Below are positions 1 through 9,065 of a DNA stretch of 64,000 bases, piece after piece. The notes under the pieces were generated by a model, which worked only from the letters and a program-made list of their open reading frames with translations, was not told the DNA's origin and searched no databases. The stretch is taken from NCBI RefSeq assembly GCF_030816915.1, contig NZ_JAUSYN010000002.1, forward strand, positions 4,291,501 through 4,355,500, in the 5' to 3' direction. Origin of the DNA: Streptomyces sp. B3I8. Lineage in GTDB: Bacteria > Actinomycetota > Actinomycetes > Streptomycetales > Streptomycetaceae. The translations under genes were made by a program, and so were the position numbers. Numbering within the stretch: position 1 is the first letter of the stretch; each line of letters starts with the position of its first letter.

Positions 1-248
1 ACGATGACCCACAACAGGGCGCGCGCCGCGCTCACCGTGCCCGGCATCGACGTCATGGCCGGGCCCATGCCGTACTGCTGCTGGACCGGGGGAGCCTGCG
101 GATAGCCGTAGCCGGGCTGCTGGCCCTGGGGGTAGCCGTAGCCCTGCTGCTGAGGAGCGCCGTAACCGGGCTGCTGAGGGGCCCCGTAACCGGGCTGCTG
201 CCCTTGTTGCGGTGCGCCGTAGGGGTTGTTCGGGTCGCCGTGACTCAT
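1..248 (-). CDS. Pro/Gln/Gly/Tyr-rich membrane protein, partial
   Basis: Only the first 82 codons lie in the window; the gene runs off the left edge. The start is ATG at 248, preceded on the minus strand by GGAGGGAAGAAGAGCG, a good ribosome site. Residues 1-60 are low complexity, built from QQPGYGAP/QPGYGYP repeats. The last visible residues (ARALLWVIV) look like the beginning of a membrane helix. This layout, a disordered Pro/Gln-rich cytoplasmic tail followed by a membrane domain, is common in small Streptomyces membrane proteins. No family can be assigned from the fragment. Confidence 0.75.
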   Translation of the reverse strand, partial: MSHGDPNNPYGAPQQGQQPGYGAPQQPGYGAPQQQGYGYPQGQQPGYGYPQAPPVQQQYGMGPAMTSMPGTVSAARALLWVI

Positions 249-602
249 GGCGCTCTTCTTCCCTCCATCTGCCGTTCGAGTGCGGGGACACGCGGCGCGG
301 AGCGGAGGAAGGTTCTGAATTCGTGAGAATCCATGGGAATTCGCGAAGAAGAGCGGTTCGTCCCCCCGGTACTGCCCGCGGCACTGCCTGTTCATCGTTC
401 TTGCGGGCGCGCTCGTTTGTCCAGAGGCATGCCATATGCGTTGTGCAAGCGCAACCTTCCGATCATGCGTTGATCAGGGAGGTAATGCCGTACCCCGAAG
501 CGGCCCGGGGCGGGGGAGGGAACCGGGGTGCGCCGTCGTTCCCCGGTCTCGCATCGCGACCCGGATTGGAACCGCCGGGCGGTCATCCGGGAGGATGGGA
601 CC
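249..602. other. folD upstream region with repeated 8-mer and dyad
   Basis: No gene is supported in this 354-base gap between the divergent partial gene and folD. It contains the dyad GTTGTGC-AA-GCGCAAC (440-455; one G:T mismatch) and the direct repeat ATGCGTTG at 436-443 and 465-472, whose starts are 29 bp apart, close to three helical turns. Such spacing is compatible with a regulator binding one face of the DNA, but no family is assigned. The hallmark ZTP-riboswitch motifs seen upstream of glyA are absent here. Confidence 0.3.
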
Positions 603-1457
603 ATGACCGCCCAGATTCTCGATGGCAAGGCCACCGCAGCCGCGATCAAGTCCGATCTGACCGCCCGCGTGGCGGCCCTGAAGGAGAAGGGCGTCACGCC
701 CGGCCTCGGCACCGTCCTGGTCGGCGACGACCCCGGGAGCCACAAGTACGTCGCCGGCAAGCACCGCGACTGCGCGCAGGTCGGCATCGCCTCCCTCCAG
801 CGCGAGCTGCCCGCGACGGCCACGCAGGAGGAGATCGAGGCCGTCGTCCGCGAACTGAACGAGGACCCGGCCTGCACGGGGTACATCGTGCAGCTCCCGC
901 TGCCCAAGGGCATCGACGAGAACCGCATCCTGGAGCTGATGGACCCCGCCAAGGACGCGGACGGCCTGCACCCGATGAACCTCGGCCGGCTGGTGCTCAA
1001 CGAGCCCGCGCCGCTGCCCTGCACCCCCAACGGCATCCTCACGCTGCTGCGTGCGCACGGCGTGGAGATCAAGGGCGCGGAGGTCGTGGTCGTCGGCCGC
1101 GGCGTGACCATCGGGCGGCCGATGCCGCTGCTGCTGACCCGGCGCAGCGAGAACGCGACGGTCACGCAGTGCCACACCGGCACGCGCGACCTGTCCGCCC
1201 ACCTGAAGCGGGCGGACATCATCGTGGCCGCGGCGGGGGCGCCGCACCTGGTGCGCGCGGAGGACGTCAAGCCCGGCGCGGCCGTCCTCGACGTCGGCGT
1301 CTCGCGCAACGCCGAGGGCAAGATCGTCGGCGACGTCCACCCCGACGTCAACGAGGTCGCCGGCTGGATCTCCCCCAACCCGGGCGGCGTCGGCCCGATG
1401 ACCCGTGCCCAGCTTCTCGTCAACGTGGTCGAGGCGGCGGAGCGCAGTGTCGGCTGA
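603..1457 (+). CDS. folD: Bifunctional methylenetetrahydrofolate dehydrogenase/cyclohydrolase
   Basis: FolD interconverts 5,10-methylene-THF and 10-formyl-THF in the cytoplasm, with NADP(H). The 284-residue length is usual for the family. Visible family features are YVAGKHRDC (the Lys of the YxxxK active-site motif), [10 protein letters not shown], the DVDG-like stretch [29 protein letters not shown] (nucleotide-binding loop) and the C-terminal NPGGVGPMT. The ATG at 603 is chosen because the protein then starts [12 protein letters not shown], the normal FolD N-terminus, with GGGAGGATGGG upstream. The next gene starts close to or inside its end, suggesting an operon. Glycine hydroxymethyltransferase, the other one-carbon enzyme in the window, lies at 17365. 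Confidence 0.97.
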   Translation: MTAQILDGKATAAAIKSDLTARVAALKEKGVTPGLGTVLVGDDPGSHKYVAGKHRDCAQVGIASLQRELPATATQEEIEAVVRELNEDPACTGYIVQLPLPKGIDENRILELMDPAKDADGLHPMNLGRLVLNEPAPLPCTPNGILTLLRAHGVEIKGAEVVVVGRGVTIGRPMPLLLTRRSENATVTQCHTGTRDLSAHLKRADIIVAAAGAPHLVRAEDVKPGAAVLDVGVSRNAEGKIVGDVHPDVNEVAGWISPNPGGVGPMTRAQLLVNVVEAAERSVG

Positions 1458-1473
1458 GCGGGGGGAGGGCGGC

Positions 1474-2301
1474 GTGGCCGCCCGGGACAACGGCGCGGGT
1501 GAGTCGACGTCCTCGGACGGTCCGGCCCCGGGCGCCGGGGCCACCGTCGGGGACGGTCGGGCGCAGGACAGCGTGCCCGGCACCGGCACTGGTACCGGCA
1601 CCGTGAACGGACACGGCCGTACGGGGTCGAGCGCGACGGAGCCGGAGCCGGAGCCGGCATCAGAACCCGAGCCGGAGGCCGACCCGGAGCCGAAGTCGCA
1701 GCCGAAGCCGAAGTCGCAGCCGAAGCCGGCCCCGGCTGCCGGCACGGTGGACGGCGGTATCGGCGTTCACGACCGTGACCACAGCGACGACGACCGTGAC
1801 CACAGCGACGACGACCGTGACCACCGCGACGACGATGACGACGACGAAGGCGGCGAGCTCACCGTGCGTGACCCCATCGCCGTCGGCGGCGGCCGTTTCG
1901 AGCGGGCCCGGCGTGGTGTGCGGCGGTTCCCGTTGTTCACCCGGGACACCGCGCCCCCCGAGGGCGGCGGCCGGGCCGCGCCCGGGGACGCGCCCGCGCC
2001 CGCCCGGCAGTGGCCGATCCTCGTCGTGCTGCTGACCGTCGGACTCGGACTGCTGCTCACCTCGCTCGACCTGTTCCGCGTGGGCACGATCCTCATAGGC
2101 GTCGCCCTGCTGGGTGGCGCCGCGATGCGATGGGCGCTGCCCGAGGTCGGCATGCTCGCCGTCCGGTCCCGCTTCACTGACCTGCTCACGTACGGCACGC
2201 TCGGCGTCGCGATCGTCCTGCTGGCGCTGATGGCGCAGCCGGGTCCCTGGCTGGTCATCCCGTTCCTGGACGACACGCTGCACTTCACGATCCGGACCTG
2301 A
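1474..2301 (+). CDS. DUF3017-like membrane protein with acidic repeat tail
   Basis: The protein is about 275 residues if started at GTG 1474 (GGGGGAGGG just upstream); GTG 1447, overlapping folD, is an alternative. The N-terminal half is disordered and repetitive: a Glu-Pro/Lys-Pro stretch followed by an Asp/His-rich stretch. The C-terminal 100 residues hold about three hydrophobic helices (QWPILVVLLTVGLGLLLTS, TILIGVALLGGAAM, LGVAIVLLALMAQPGPW), which resemble the small DUF3017 membrane domain usually found directly after folD in Streptomyces. Function is unknown. The repetitive tail is probably variable between strains. Confidence 0.85.
   Translation: MAARDNGAGESTSSDGPAPGAGATVGDGRAQDSVPGTGTGTGTVNGHGRTGSSATEPEPEPASEPEPEADPEPKSQPKPKSQPKPAPAAGTVDGGIGVHDRDHSDDDRDHSDDDRDHRDDDDDDEGGELTVRDPIAVGGGRFERARRGVRRFPLFTRDTAPPEGGGRAAPGDAPAPARQWPILVVLLTVGLGLLLTSLDLFRVGTILIGVALLGGAAMRWALPEVGMLAVRSRFTDLLTYGTLGVAIVLLALMAQPGPWLVIPFLDDTLHFTIRT
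1771..1833 (+). repeat. 21-bp tandem repeat, 3 copies, inside CDS
   Basis: The unit GACCGTGACCACAGCGACGAC occurs at 1771 and 1792, with a near-copy at 1813. It encodes Asp/Arg/His-rich heptads (DRDHSDD). The length is a multiple of three, so copy-number change would keep the reading frame. Confidence 0.85.
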
Positions 2302-2331
2302 CCGCACCGGGGACCTCCCCGCGAACCTGAC

Positions 2332-2365
2332 GGTGGCCCGTACCTCCCCGGGAGTACGGGCCACC
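2332..2365. terminator. Bidirectional hairpin terminator
   Basis: GGTGGCCCGTAC and GTACGGGCCACC form a perfect 12-bp stem around a 10-base loop. It lies between the convergent ends of the folD operon and the minus-strand gene at 2395, so it can serve both. Confidence 0.85.
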
Positions 2366-2394
2366 TGGCGCGCGGGGCCGTGCGCGCGGGCCGG

Positions 2395-2820
2395 TCAGAC
2401 CGTGAGGCCCCGCAGCCACGGCCAGGACTGCGGGCCGGGCAGGCCGTCCACACCGAGGCCCGCGCCCCAGTCCCGGTTGGCGAGCCGCTGGAAGCTCCGC
2501 ATCGACGCCTTGGACGTGGTGCCGAAGACACCGTCGACGGTGCCGGGGCTGGAGACCACGTCGGGCAGTACGTTGTGCATCCGCTTCAGGAGGCACTGCG
2601 CCTCGATGCCCGCGCTGGTGACGGTGCTCGACGACGGCACCACCGACTTGCCCGAGTAGTGGCCGGCGTACTCGTTGCCGTCGCTCCCCTTGCTGTAGTG
2701 GCAGCTGTACGCCGTCGCCGACGCCGGGGCCGCCGAGGCGGCCGCGACGGGCAGCAGGGCCACTCCGCCGCCGAGGACGAGTGAGGCCGCCGCGAGGGCG
2801 GTGCGCTTGCGCGAGGTCAT
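2395..2820 (-). CDS. Secreted peptidoglycan-binding-like protein
   Basis: A 141-residue exported protein. Residues 1-33 form a Sec signal peptide (MTSRKR then a hydrophobic core, ending ASA-AP). The mature part has one peptidoglycan-binding_1-like repeat: LPDVVSSPGTVDGVFGTTS with a following FQRLANRD segment matches the VDGxFGxxTxxAVxxFQ pattern. Two cysteines (YSCHYS and AQCLLK) could pair. ATG 2820 is preceded by AAGGAG at 7 bases. It probably acts in the cell wall or medium as a binding protein without a catalytic domain. It diverges from the histidine kinase at 3065 and shares the terminator at 2332. Confidence 0.85.
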   Translation of the reverse strand: MTSRKRTALAAASLVLGGGVALLPVAAASAAPASATAYSCHYSKGSDGNEYAGHYSGKSVVPSSSTVTSAGIEAQCLLKRMHNVLPDVVSSPGTVDGVFGTTSKASMRSFQRLANRDWGAGLGVDGLPGPQSWPWLRGLTV

Positions 2821-3052
2821 TGCCGGCTCCTTCCGCGTGCGGGCCGGGTCCCCCCGTCGGGTACCGCGTTCGGCCCGCCGTGCGCGGCCCCGCCGGTCGA
2901 GCGGTGCCGCGGGACAAGAACGTAGGCTCCACCGGCCCGCCCCCGCGTCCCGCAACGGGTGGAACTCCTCGCCCACCGACCGCGGTAGCCGCGCGGTTCC
3001 TCCAACTACCGCGGTACCGCGCGAGGTTGACCCCCGCCCGGTGCACCGGCGA

Positions 3053-3058
3053 TACGCT
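3053..3058 (+). promoter_or_regulatory. -10 box of leaderless kinase transcript
   Basis: TACGCT stands 6 bases before ATG 3065, where transcription would begin at or next to the start codon. No Shine-Dalgarno sequence is present. A TTGACC at 3027 is spaced 20 bases, longer than ideal. Confidence 0.55.
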
Positions 3059-3064
3059 GCGACG

Positions 3065-4312
3065 ATGCGCCCGCGGCCGACCCGTCCCCGTCCCGCCCCT
3101 CCGGGCGCCGCCCGTGCGCGCGGGGCCCGCCGCGTGCTCCACGCCCCGTACGTCGTCGACTCGCTGACCGCGCTCGCCATGGCCGCCGTCGCCCTGCTGC
3201 TCGGCCGGGAGTCCGCCGCGCAGGGGTGGCCGGAACTCGATGCCCGCGCCCTGCCCTGGATCGCGTGGTCACAGCTCCCGGTGGCGTTGCGCGGCCGTGC
3301 CCCGCTCACCGTGTTCGCCGTGGTCGGCGCCGCCGACGCGGTCTACGTCGGGCTCGGCTACTGGCCCGTGGTGTGCACCTTCGGCCCGATGCTCGCCCTC
3401 TACACCGTGGCCGCCCTGCGCCCGCTGCGCACCGCCCTGTGCTGCGCCGCCGTCCTCACCGGCCTGTGGATCTACGCCGGACTCGTCACCGACGGCTCCT
3501 CCATGCCGTCCGTCGTCGGCCAGGGCCTGCTGTTCTCCGCCGTGCTGGTCCGCTTCGGCGCCCTGGCCCGCCGCTCCGCCGGACTCACCCGCCGGCTGCG
3601 CGCCGAACAGGCCGAGCGGGCCCGCCGCGAGGTCGCCGAGGAACGCGGGCGCATCGCACGGGAGTTGCACGACGTGGTCGCCCACCACATGTCGGTGATC
3701 TCGGTGCAGGCGGGCCTCGCCCGGTTCGTGTTCGACTCCGACCGGACGACCTCCCGCACCGCCCTGGACACGATCGCCGGCACCAGCGCGGAGGCGCTCG
3801 ACGAACTGCGCCGCATGCTCCAGGTGCTGCGGGAGGAGGACCTGACCGGCCCCGGCGGCGGCCGGGGCGACGCACCGGCCGCGCCCATGCCCGGACTCGG
3901 CCGGCTGGAGGACCTGGTGCGGCGCGTGCGCGCCGGTGGCGTCCCGGTCGGCCTCCGGGTCGAGGGCGACCCGCGCCCCCTCGCGCCCGGCGTGGACCTG
4001 TGCGCGTACCGGGTCGTGCAGGAGGCGCTGACCAACGTTCTCAAACACGCCCGCCACGCCGACGCCGTCGATGTCGAGGTCCGCTACCTCCCGCACCACG
4101 TGACGGTTTCCGTCACCGACGACGGGGAGGGGGTGATTCCGGACAGAGTCGCCGGTGGCGGCGGACACGGCTTGCTCGGCATGCGCGAGCGGGCCAAGCT
4201 CTACGGCGGGACGATCAGCGTCGGCCCGCGGAGCGAGGGCGGGTTCGCCGTACGGCTGACCCTGCCGACCTCGGCCGCGGCCGCTCGACAGGGGGACGAC
4301 CGGACGGAATGA
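3065..4312 (+). CDS. NarL-type sensor histidine kinase
   Basis: A 415-residue membrane kinase. About four to five hydrophobic helices fill residues 25-170 with no large extracellular domain. Next come the dimerisation/phosphoacceptor segment ERGRIARELHDVVAHH (His202, HisKA_3 type) and a C-terminal ATPase domain with LTNVLKHA (N box), VTDDGEGV and GHGLLGMRERA (G boxes). It should autophosphorylate and pass phosphate to the response regulator encoded 112 bases downstream. The ATG at 3065 sits 6 bases after TACGCT, suggesting a leaderless mRNA. The ligand is unknown; the short membrane sensor suggests intramembrane or cell-envelope sensing. Confidence 0.93.
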   Translation: MRPRPTRPRPAPPGAARARGARRVLHAPYVVDSLTALAMAAVALLLGRESAAQGWPELDARALPWIAWSQLPVALRGRAPLTVFAVVGAADAVYVGLGYWPVVCTFGPMLALYTVAALRPLRTALCCAAVLTGLWIYAGLVTDGSSMPSVVGQGLLFSAVLVRFGALARRSAGLTRRLRAEQAERARREVAEERGRIARELHDVVAHHMSVISVQAGLARFVFDSDRTTSRTALDTIAGTSAEALDELRRMLQVLREEDLTGPGGGRGDAPAAPMPGLGRLEDLVRRVRAGGVPVGLRVEGDPRPLAPGVDLCAYRVVQEALTNVLKHARHADAVDVEVRYLPHHVTVSVTDDGEGVIPDRVAGGGGHGLLGMRERAKLYGGTISVGPRSEGGFAVRLTLPTSAAAARQGDDRTE

Positions 4313-4424
4313 CCGGACACGGGACGACCGGACGTGAGGCGGCCCGGCACGGGACGACCGGGTACGGGACCGTCGGGCGGCGTGGCGGGTGCGGGTTCCC
4401 GGACCGGCCGGGCGGGCGGGGCGC

Positions 4425-5096
4425 ATGATCAGGGTGCTCGTCGTCGACGACCAGTACCTGATCCGGGCCGGCCTCGTGGGCCTGCTGAACGCGGCCCCCG
4501 GCATCGAGGTCGTCGGCGAGGCGGAGGACGGCGACGAGGCCGTCCGCGTCGCCGCCGAGGTCCTGCCGGACGTCGTCCTGATGGACATCCGGATGCCCGG
4601 CACCGACGGCGTCCGGGCCACCGAACGCATCCTCGCCCAGGCCACCGACCCCGTGCCGCGCGTCCTGGTGCTCACCACCTTCGACCTCGACGAGTACGTC
4701 TACGGGGCGCTTCGCGCGGGAGCCTCCGGGTTCCTGCTGAAGGACTCGGGTCCCGAACGCCTGCTGGCCGCCGTGACCGCCGTACGGGGCGGCGACGCCC
4801 TCTTCGCGCCCAGTGTCACCCGGCGGCTGGTGGAGGCGTACGCGGGACGGTTCGGGCATCGCCCCCAGGAGCCCGGACCGCCGCCGGAACTGGACGCGTT
4901 GACCACCCGTGAGGTGGAGGTCCTCGGGCTGATCGGCCGCGGCCTGTCCAACATGGAGATCGCCGACCGGCTCTACATCAGCGAGGCCACGGTCAAGACC
5001 CATCTCAACCGCACGATGACCAAGCTCGACCTGGACAGCCGGGCCCAGGCGGTGGTCGTGGCGTACGAGACGGGACTGGTCACACCCGGCGGCTGA
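4425..5096 (+). CDS. NarL/FixJ response regulator
   Basis: A 223-residue regulator, partner of the kinase at 3065. The receiver domain has the acidic pair Asp8-Asp9 (VLVVDDQ), phosphoacceptor Asp54 (VLMDIRMPG), a Thr in LVLTTFD and Lys in FLLKDSG. The C-terminal LuxR helix-turn-helix spans roughly residues 155-215 (LTTREVEVLGLIGRGLSN, EATVKTHLNR). ATG 4425 gives the canonical start MIRVLVVDDQ with GGGCGGGGC upstream. The gap to the kinase carries a short direct repeat (CACGGGACGACCGG at 4317 and 4349). Likely co-transcribed with the kinase. Confidence 0.95.
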   Translation: MIRVLVVDDQYLIRAGLVGLLNAAPGIEVVGEAEDGDEAVRVAAEVLPDVVLMDIRMPGTDGVRATERILAQATDPVPRVLVLTTFDLDEYVYGALRAGASGFLLKDSGPERLLAAVTAVRGGDALFAPSVTRRLVEAYAGRFGHRPQEPGPPPELDALTTREVEVLGLIGRGLSNMEIADRLYISEATVKTHLNRTMTKLDLDSRAQAVVVAYETGLVTPGG

Positions 5097-5235
5097 CGGC
5101 CCGGCGGCCGCCGGGCCGCGGGTGCCCCGCTGCGGCTCCGCCCCGGGACCTGGAATCCTGTCCTCGTGCGCGTCGGGCGGGGGGAGCCGGGCGCGCGGGT
5201 ACGGAGCGCCGGGAGCGAGGGGGGAAGGGGACGTC

Positions 5236-6315
5236 ATGCCTCGGTGGAAGGGCCTGCCGGAGGAACTCGATCCACGGCTCGGGGAGTTCGTGGGCCGGCT
5301 TCGGTGGCTCGTGGACCGCAGCGGGCTGAGTGTCGCCGCGGTGGCCGACCGGACGGGCTACAGCAGGACGTCCTGGGACCGGTATCTCCACGGGCGGCTG
5401 CTCGCGCCCAAGGGCGCGGTCGTCGCGCTGGCCGAGGTCACGGGGACCGACCCCGAGGACCTCACCACGCTGTGGGAGTCGGCGGAACGGGCATGGAGCC
5501 GCTCGGAGACACGGCAGGACATGACGAGGCAGGCGCTGCGGATCGCGCGGGCACGGGACGCACTCGCGGATCCCGCGCCCGCCCCCTCCGCGGCGGTCCG
5601 GCCCGGGGTGGCCGGTGGTGCGGCCGGAGCCGGCCCGACTCCGCCGTCGTCGTCGTCAATGCCGACGCGGCCCGAGGCGTCGGGCAGCGGCCCCCGGGCC
5701 GACGGTGTCCCGAGGGACGCCGCGCCGCCGGGTGCGCAGGACCGGCCCCGGCCGGGGGCGCGGCGGCGCCGTCCGGTGCTGCTCCTCACGGCGGTCGCCG
5801 GGACGCTCGCCGTGGTGCTGGGCGCGGTGTGGCTCACCTCGGACGGCGAGCGGCGGCCGGAGGCACGGCCGCGCGCCACGACCCCGGCCACCGCGGCGAG
5901 CACCGTGCCGACACTGCCCGCCGGGGTCCGGTGCGCAGGGGACGCCTGCGTCGGCAAGGACCCCGAGCGGATGGGCTGCGGCGGGGCGCGGGCCCGGACG
6001 ACGACGAGCGTCACCGTGGGGACGACGCTGGTGGAGGTGCGCTACAGCGAGGTGTGCGGGGCGGCCTGGGGAAGGATCACCCGGGCGGTCCGGGGAGACA
6101 GGGTCACGGTGCGGGTGGTGGCCCCCGACGGAGCCACGGCCGAGGGACGCGTGCAGCGGGGAACCGTCGGGGGCGGGCCGGACGGAGCGGACGGAGCGGC
6201 CGGGGAGAACCCGGCGGACACGGACGCGTACACCCCGATGGTGCGGGTGGGGGGCGCCGGAGGCGCCGAGGTGTGCGCGATGCTGGCGTCCGGGCTGGAC
6301 GGATGCGCGGAGTAG
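5236..6315 (+). CDS. XRE helix-turn-helix / DUF2690 membrane protein
   Basis: A 359-residue single-pass membrane protein. Residues 10-70 form an XRE-type helix-turn-helix (LGEFVGRLRWLVDRSGLS, AAVADRTGYSRTSWDRYLHG). A Pro/Ala-rich linker follows. A membrane helix lies near residue 180 (VLLLTAVAGTLAVVLGAVWL). The extracytoplasmic end carries four Cys in a DUF2690-type arrangement (RCAGDACVGKD, MGCGGA, SEVCGAAWG). The layout resembles DNA-binding proteins that report an outside signal. ATG 5236 is chosen over upstream codons because the HTH begins at once and GAAGGGG precedes it. A hexanucleotide repeat starts six bases after its TAG stop and is in frame with it. Confidence 0.88.
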   Translation: MPRWKGLPEELDPRLGEFVGRLRWLVDRSGLSVAAVADRTGYSRTSWDRYLHGRLLAPKGAVVALAEVTGTDPEDLTTLWESAERAWSRSETRQDMTRQALRIARARDALADPAPAPSAAVRPGVAGGAAGAGPTPPSSSSMPTRPEASGSGPRADGVPRDAAPPGAQDRPRPGARRRRPVLLLTAVAGTLAVVLGAVWLTSDGERRPEARPRATTPATAASTVPTLPAGVRCAGDACVGKDPERMGCGGARARTTTSVTVGTTLVEVRYSEVCGAAWGRITRAVRGDRVTVRVVAPDGATAEGRVQRGTVGGGPDGADGAAGENPADTDAYTPMVRVGGAGGAEVCAMLASGLDGCAE

Positions 6316-6319
6316 GACC

Positions 6320-7720
<1,401 letters not shown>

Positions 7721-7784
7721 CTCCCGTAGGGCCCTGAGCCCTCCGGGCCCCACCGGCCCGGCCGGCCGCGCCTACACCCTCCGC

Positions 7785-7822
7785 ACAGGCTCCGTCCCGT
7801 TTTCGTACGGGACGGGGCCTGT
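7785..7822 (+). terminator. mdh terminator hairpin
   Basis: ACAGGCTCCGTCCCGT and ACGGGACGGGGCCTGT pair over 16 positions with one wobble around loop TTTCGT. It lies 65 bases after the mdh stop. Confidence 0.8.
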
Positions 7823-7878
7823 CGGCGTGTACGCCGCTATCGTCGAGTTCCGGGCGGGATCGGGGGGGACGGTAGGAC

Positions 7879-8928
7879 ATGCGCCAACGGTGGGACGCGG
7901 AGCAGCAGCGCTGGATCGACGACGACGCGGGTGCGGTCGGCGCGCAACCGCCGACGGGACAGGCGGGACAGGCCGGACAGGCCGGACAGCAGGGGCAGGC
8001 GGGCCCGCCCCGGCACGGGGAGGAGCGGCCCTGGTGGGCCGGCGCCGAGACGCAGATCGGCACCGTCCGTCCGCCGTCGGTCCCGGACGCGCCGGCCGCC
8101 CCGGCGTACGCGGCCCCTCCGACGTACGCGGCCCCTCCACCCCCACCCCCGGCCGCCCCGTCGTACCCCCGGCAGCCGGAGTACGTCCCGGCGACGTTCC
8201 CCGGGACCGCATCCGTACCCGCGCCGGGGCCGCACCCCCGACGCCCCCGCACCACCCTCGTGCTGGTCGCGGTGCTGGCCGTGCTCGTCGGAAGCGGCGC
8301 CGCCGCCGGGGTGTGGTGGCTGACCCGCGACGACTCGGCGCGGCAGGCGCAGGCCCGCCCGTCCGCGGCCGGCTCGGCCACGGGGAACCGGTCGGTGGCG
8401 CCCCCGGCCGACACCGGCGACGGCCCACCGTCACCGTCGGACACCGAGCGGGCCCTCGCCCACTCCGCGGGGCCCTCGCCCGGGTACCGCCGGGCCGAGG
8501 ACCCCGTCGGCTACCGGGTGGACGTGCCCGAGGGGTGGGTGCGCGAGGAGGAGCGCGGGGTGAGCGCGGAGGTCGTCACCTACCGCTCGCCCGCCGACGG
8601 GCGCAGCCTGCTGATCTTCGAGGTGGTCGAGGAGAGCCCCGCCGCCTCCCTGGACCTCGCCGAGAACGGCCCCGGCGGCTTCACCGGGAAACTCGCCGGC
8701 TACCGCGTCCTCGACCGCTCCTCCGGGCCGGACTGGGCGGAGCTCGACTACCGGTACGACGACACGTCCTCCGGCGCCACCCGGGTCGTCGACCGCCGCT
8801 TCACCGCCGCCGACGGCACGCTCTACGCGATCCGCTCCAGCGGCCCGGAGGGCTCGGACGTGCGGGAGCCGTTCGACGCGGCGTTCACCTCGTTCTGCCC
8901 GACCGGGGCGAGCTGCCCGGCCACGTGA
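7879..8928 (+). CDS. Single-pass membrane protein, paralogue of 11185 gene
   Basis: A 349-residue protein with three parts: an N-terminal Trp-rich motif (RQRWDAEQQRWIDDD, residues 2-16) and a Gly/Gln/Pro-rich linker; a membrane helix near residue 125 (LVLVAVLAVLVGSGAAAGVWWL); and an extracytoplasmic domain that begins YRRAEDPVGYRVDVPEGW. The same plan, including the Trp motif and the DPxGYxxxVPxGW segment, recurs in the gene at 11185, so the two are paralogues flanking the motif-bearing pair at 9066-11188. Function is unknown. The domain resembles the secreted ligand or sensor domains of Streptomyces envelope proteins. GGACGGTAGGAC precedes the ATG. Confidence 0.85.
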   Translation: MRQRWDAEQQRWIDDDAGAVGAQPPTGQAGQAGQAGQQGQAGPPRHGEERPWWAGAETQIGTVRPPSVPDAPAAPAYAAPPTYAAPPPPPPAAPSYPRQPEYVPATFPGTASVPAPGPHPRRPRTTLVLVAVLAVLVGSGAAAGVWWLTRDDSARQAQARPSAAGSATGNRSVAPPADTGDGPPSPSDTERALAHSAGPSPGYRRAEDPVGYRVDVPEGWVREEERGVSAEVVTYRSPADGRSLLIFEVVEESPAASLDLAENGPGGFTGKLAGYRVLDRSSGPDWAELDYRYDDTSSGATRVVDRRFTAADGTLYAIRSSGPEGSDVREPFDAAFTSFCPTGASCPAT

Positions 8929-8980
8929 GCGCCCCGCCGCGCGCGGGGTCACGCTGGGCTGCCCGGCGGTGACATTTCGC

Positions 8981-9009
8981 TTCCTGGGGCGGCTGTGCCG
9001 CACTATGCT
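8981..9009 (+). promoter_or_regulatory. Promoter of the 9066-12096 operon
   Basis: TTCCTG (8981-8986), 17 bases, then TATGCT (9004-9009). The predicted start near 9016 leaves a leader of about 50 bases. A GC hairpin after the 7879 gene (around 8932-8950) may separate the two transcripts. Confidence 0.5.
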
Positions 9010-9065
9010 GATGGTCCATCACAGCGCGTGTCATGTACGCGCGTTTCGACCATCGGGGGATGGGC

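Noticed and set aside
500..602. Possible ZTP riboswitch upstream of folD (CCGCCGGGCGG)
   Set aside because: Only a loose likeness to the CCGCCTGGGC block; the CGTGACTGGCG block is absent.
392..1745. Long minus-strand open frames antisense to folD
   Set aside because: Shadow frames expected in high-GC genes; no start signals or domain features.
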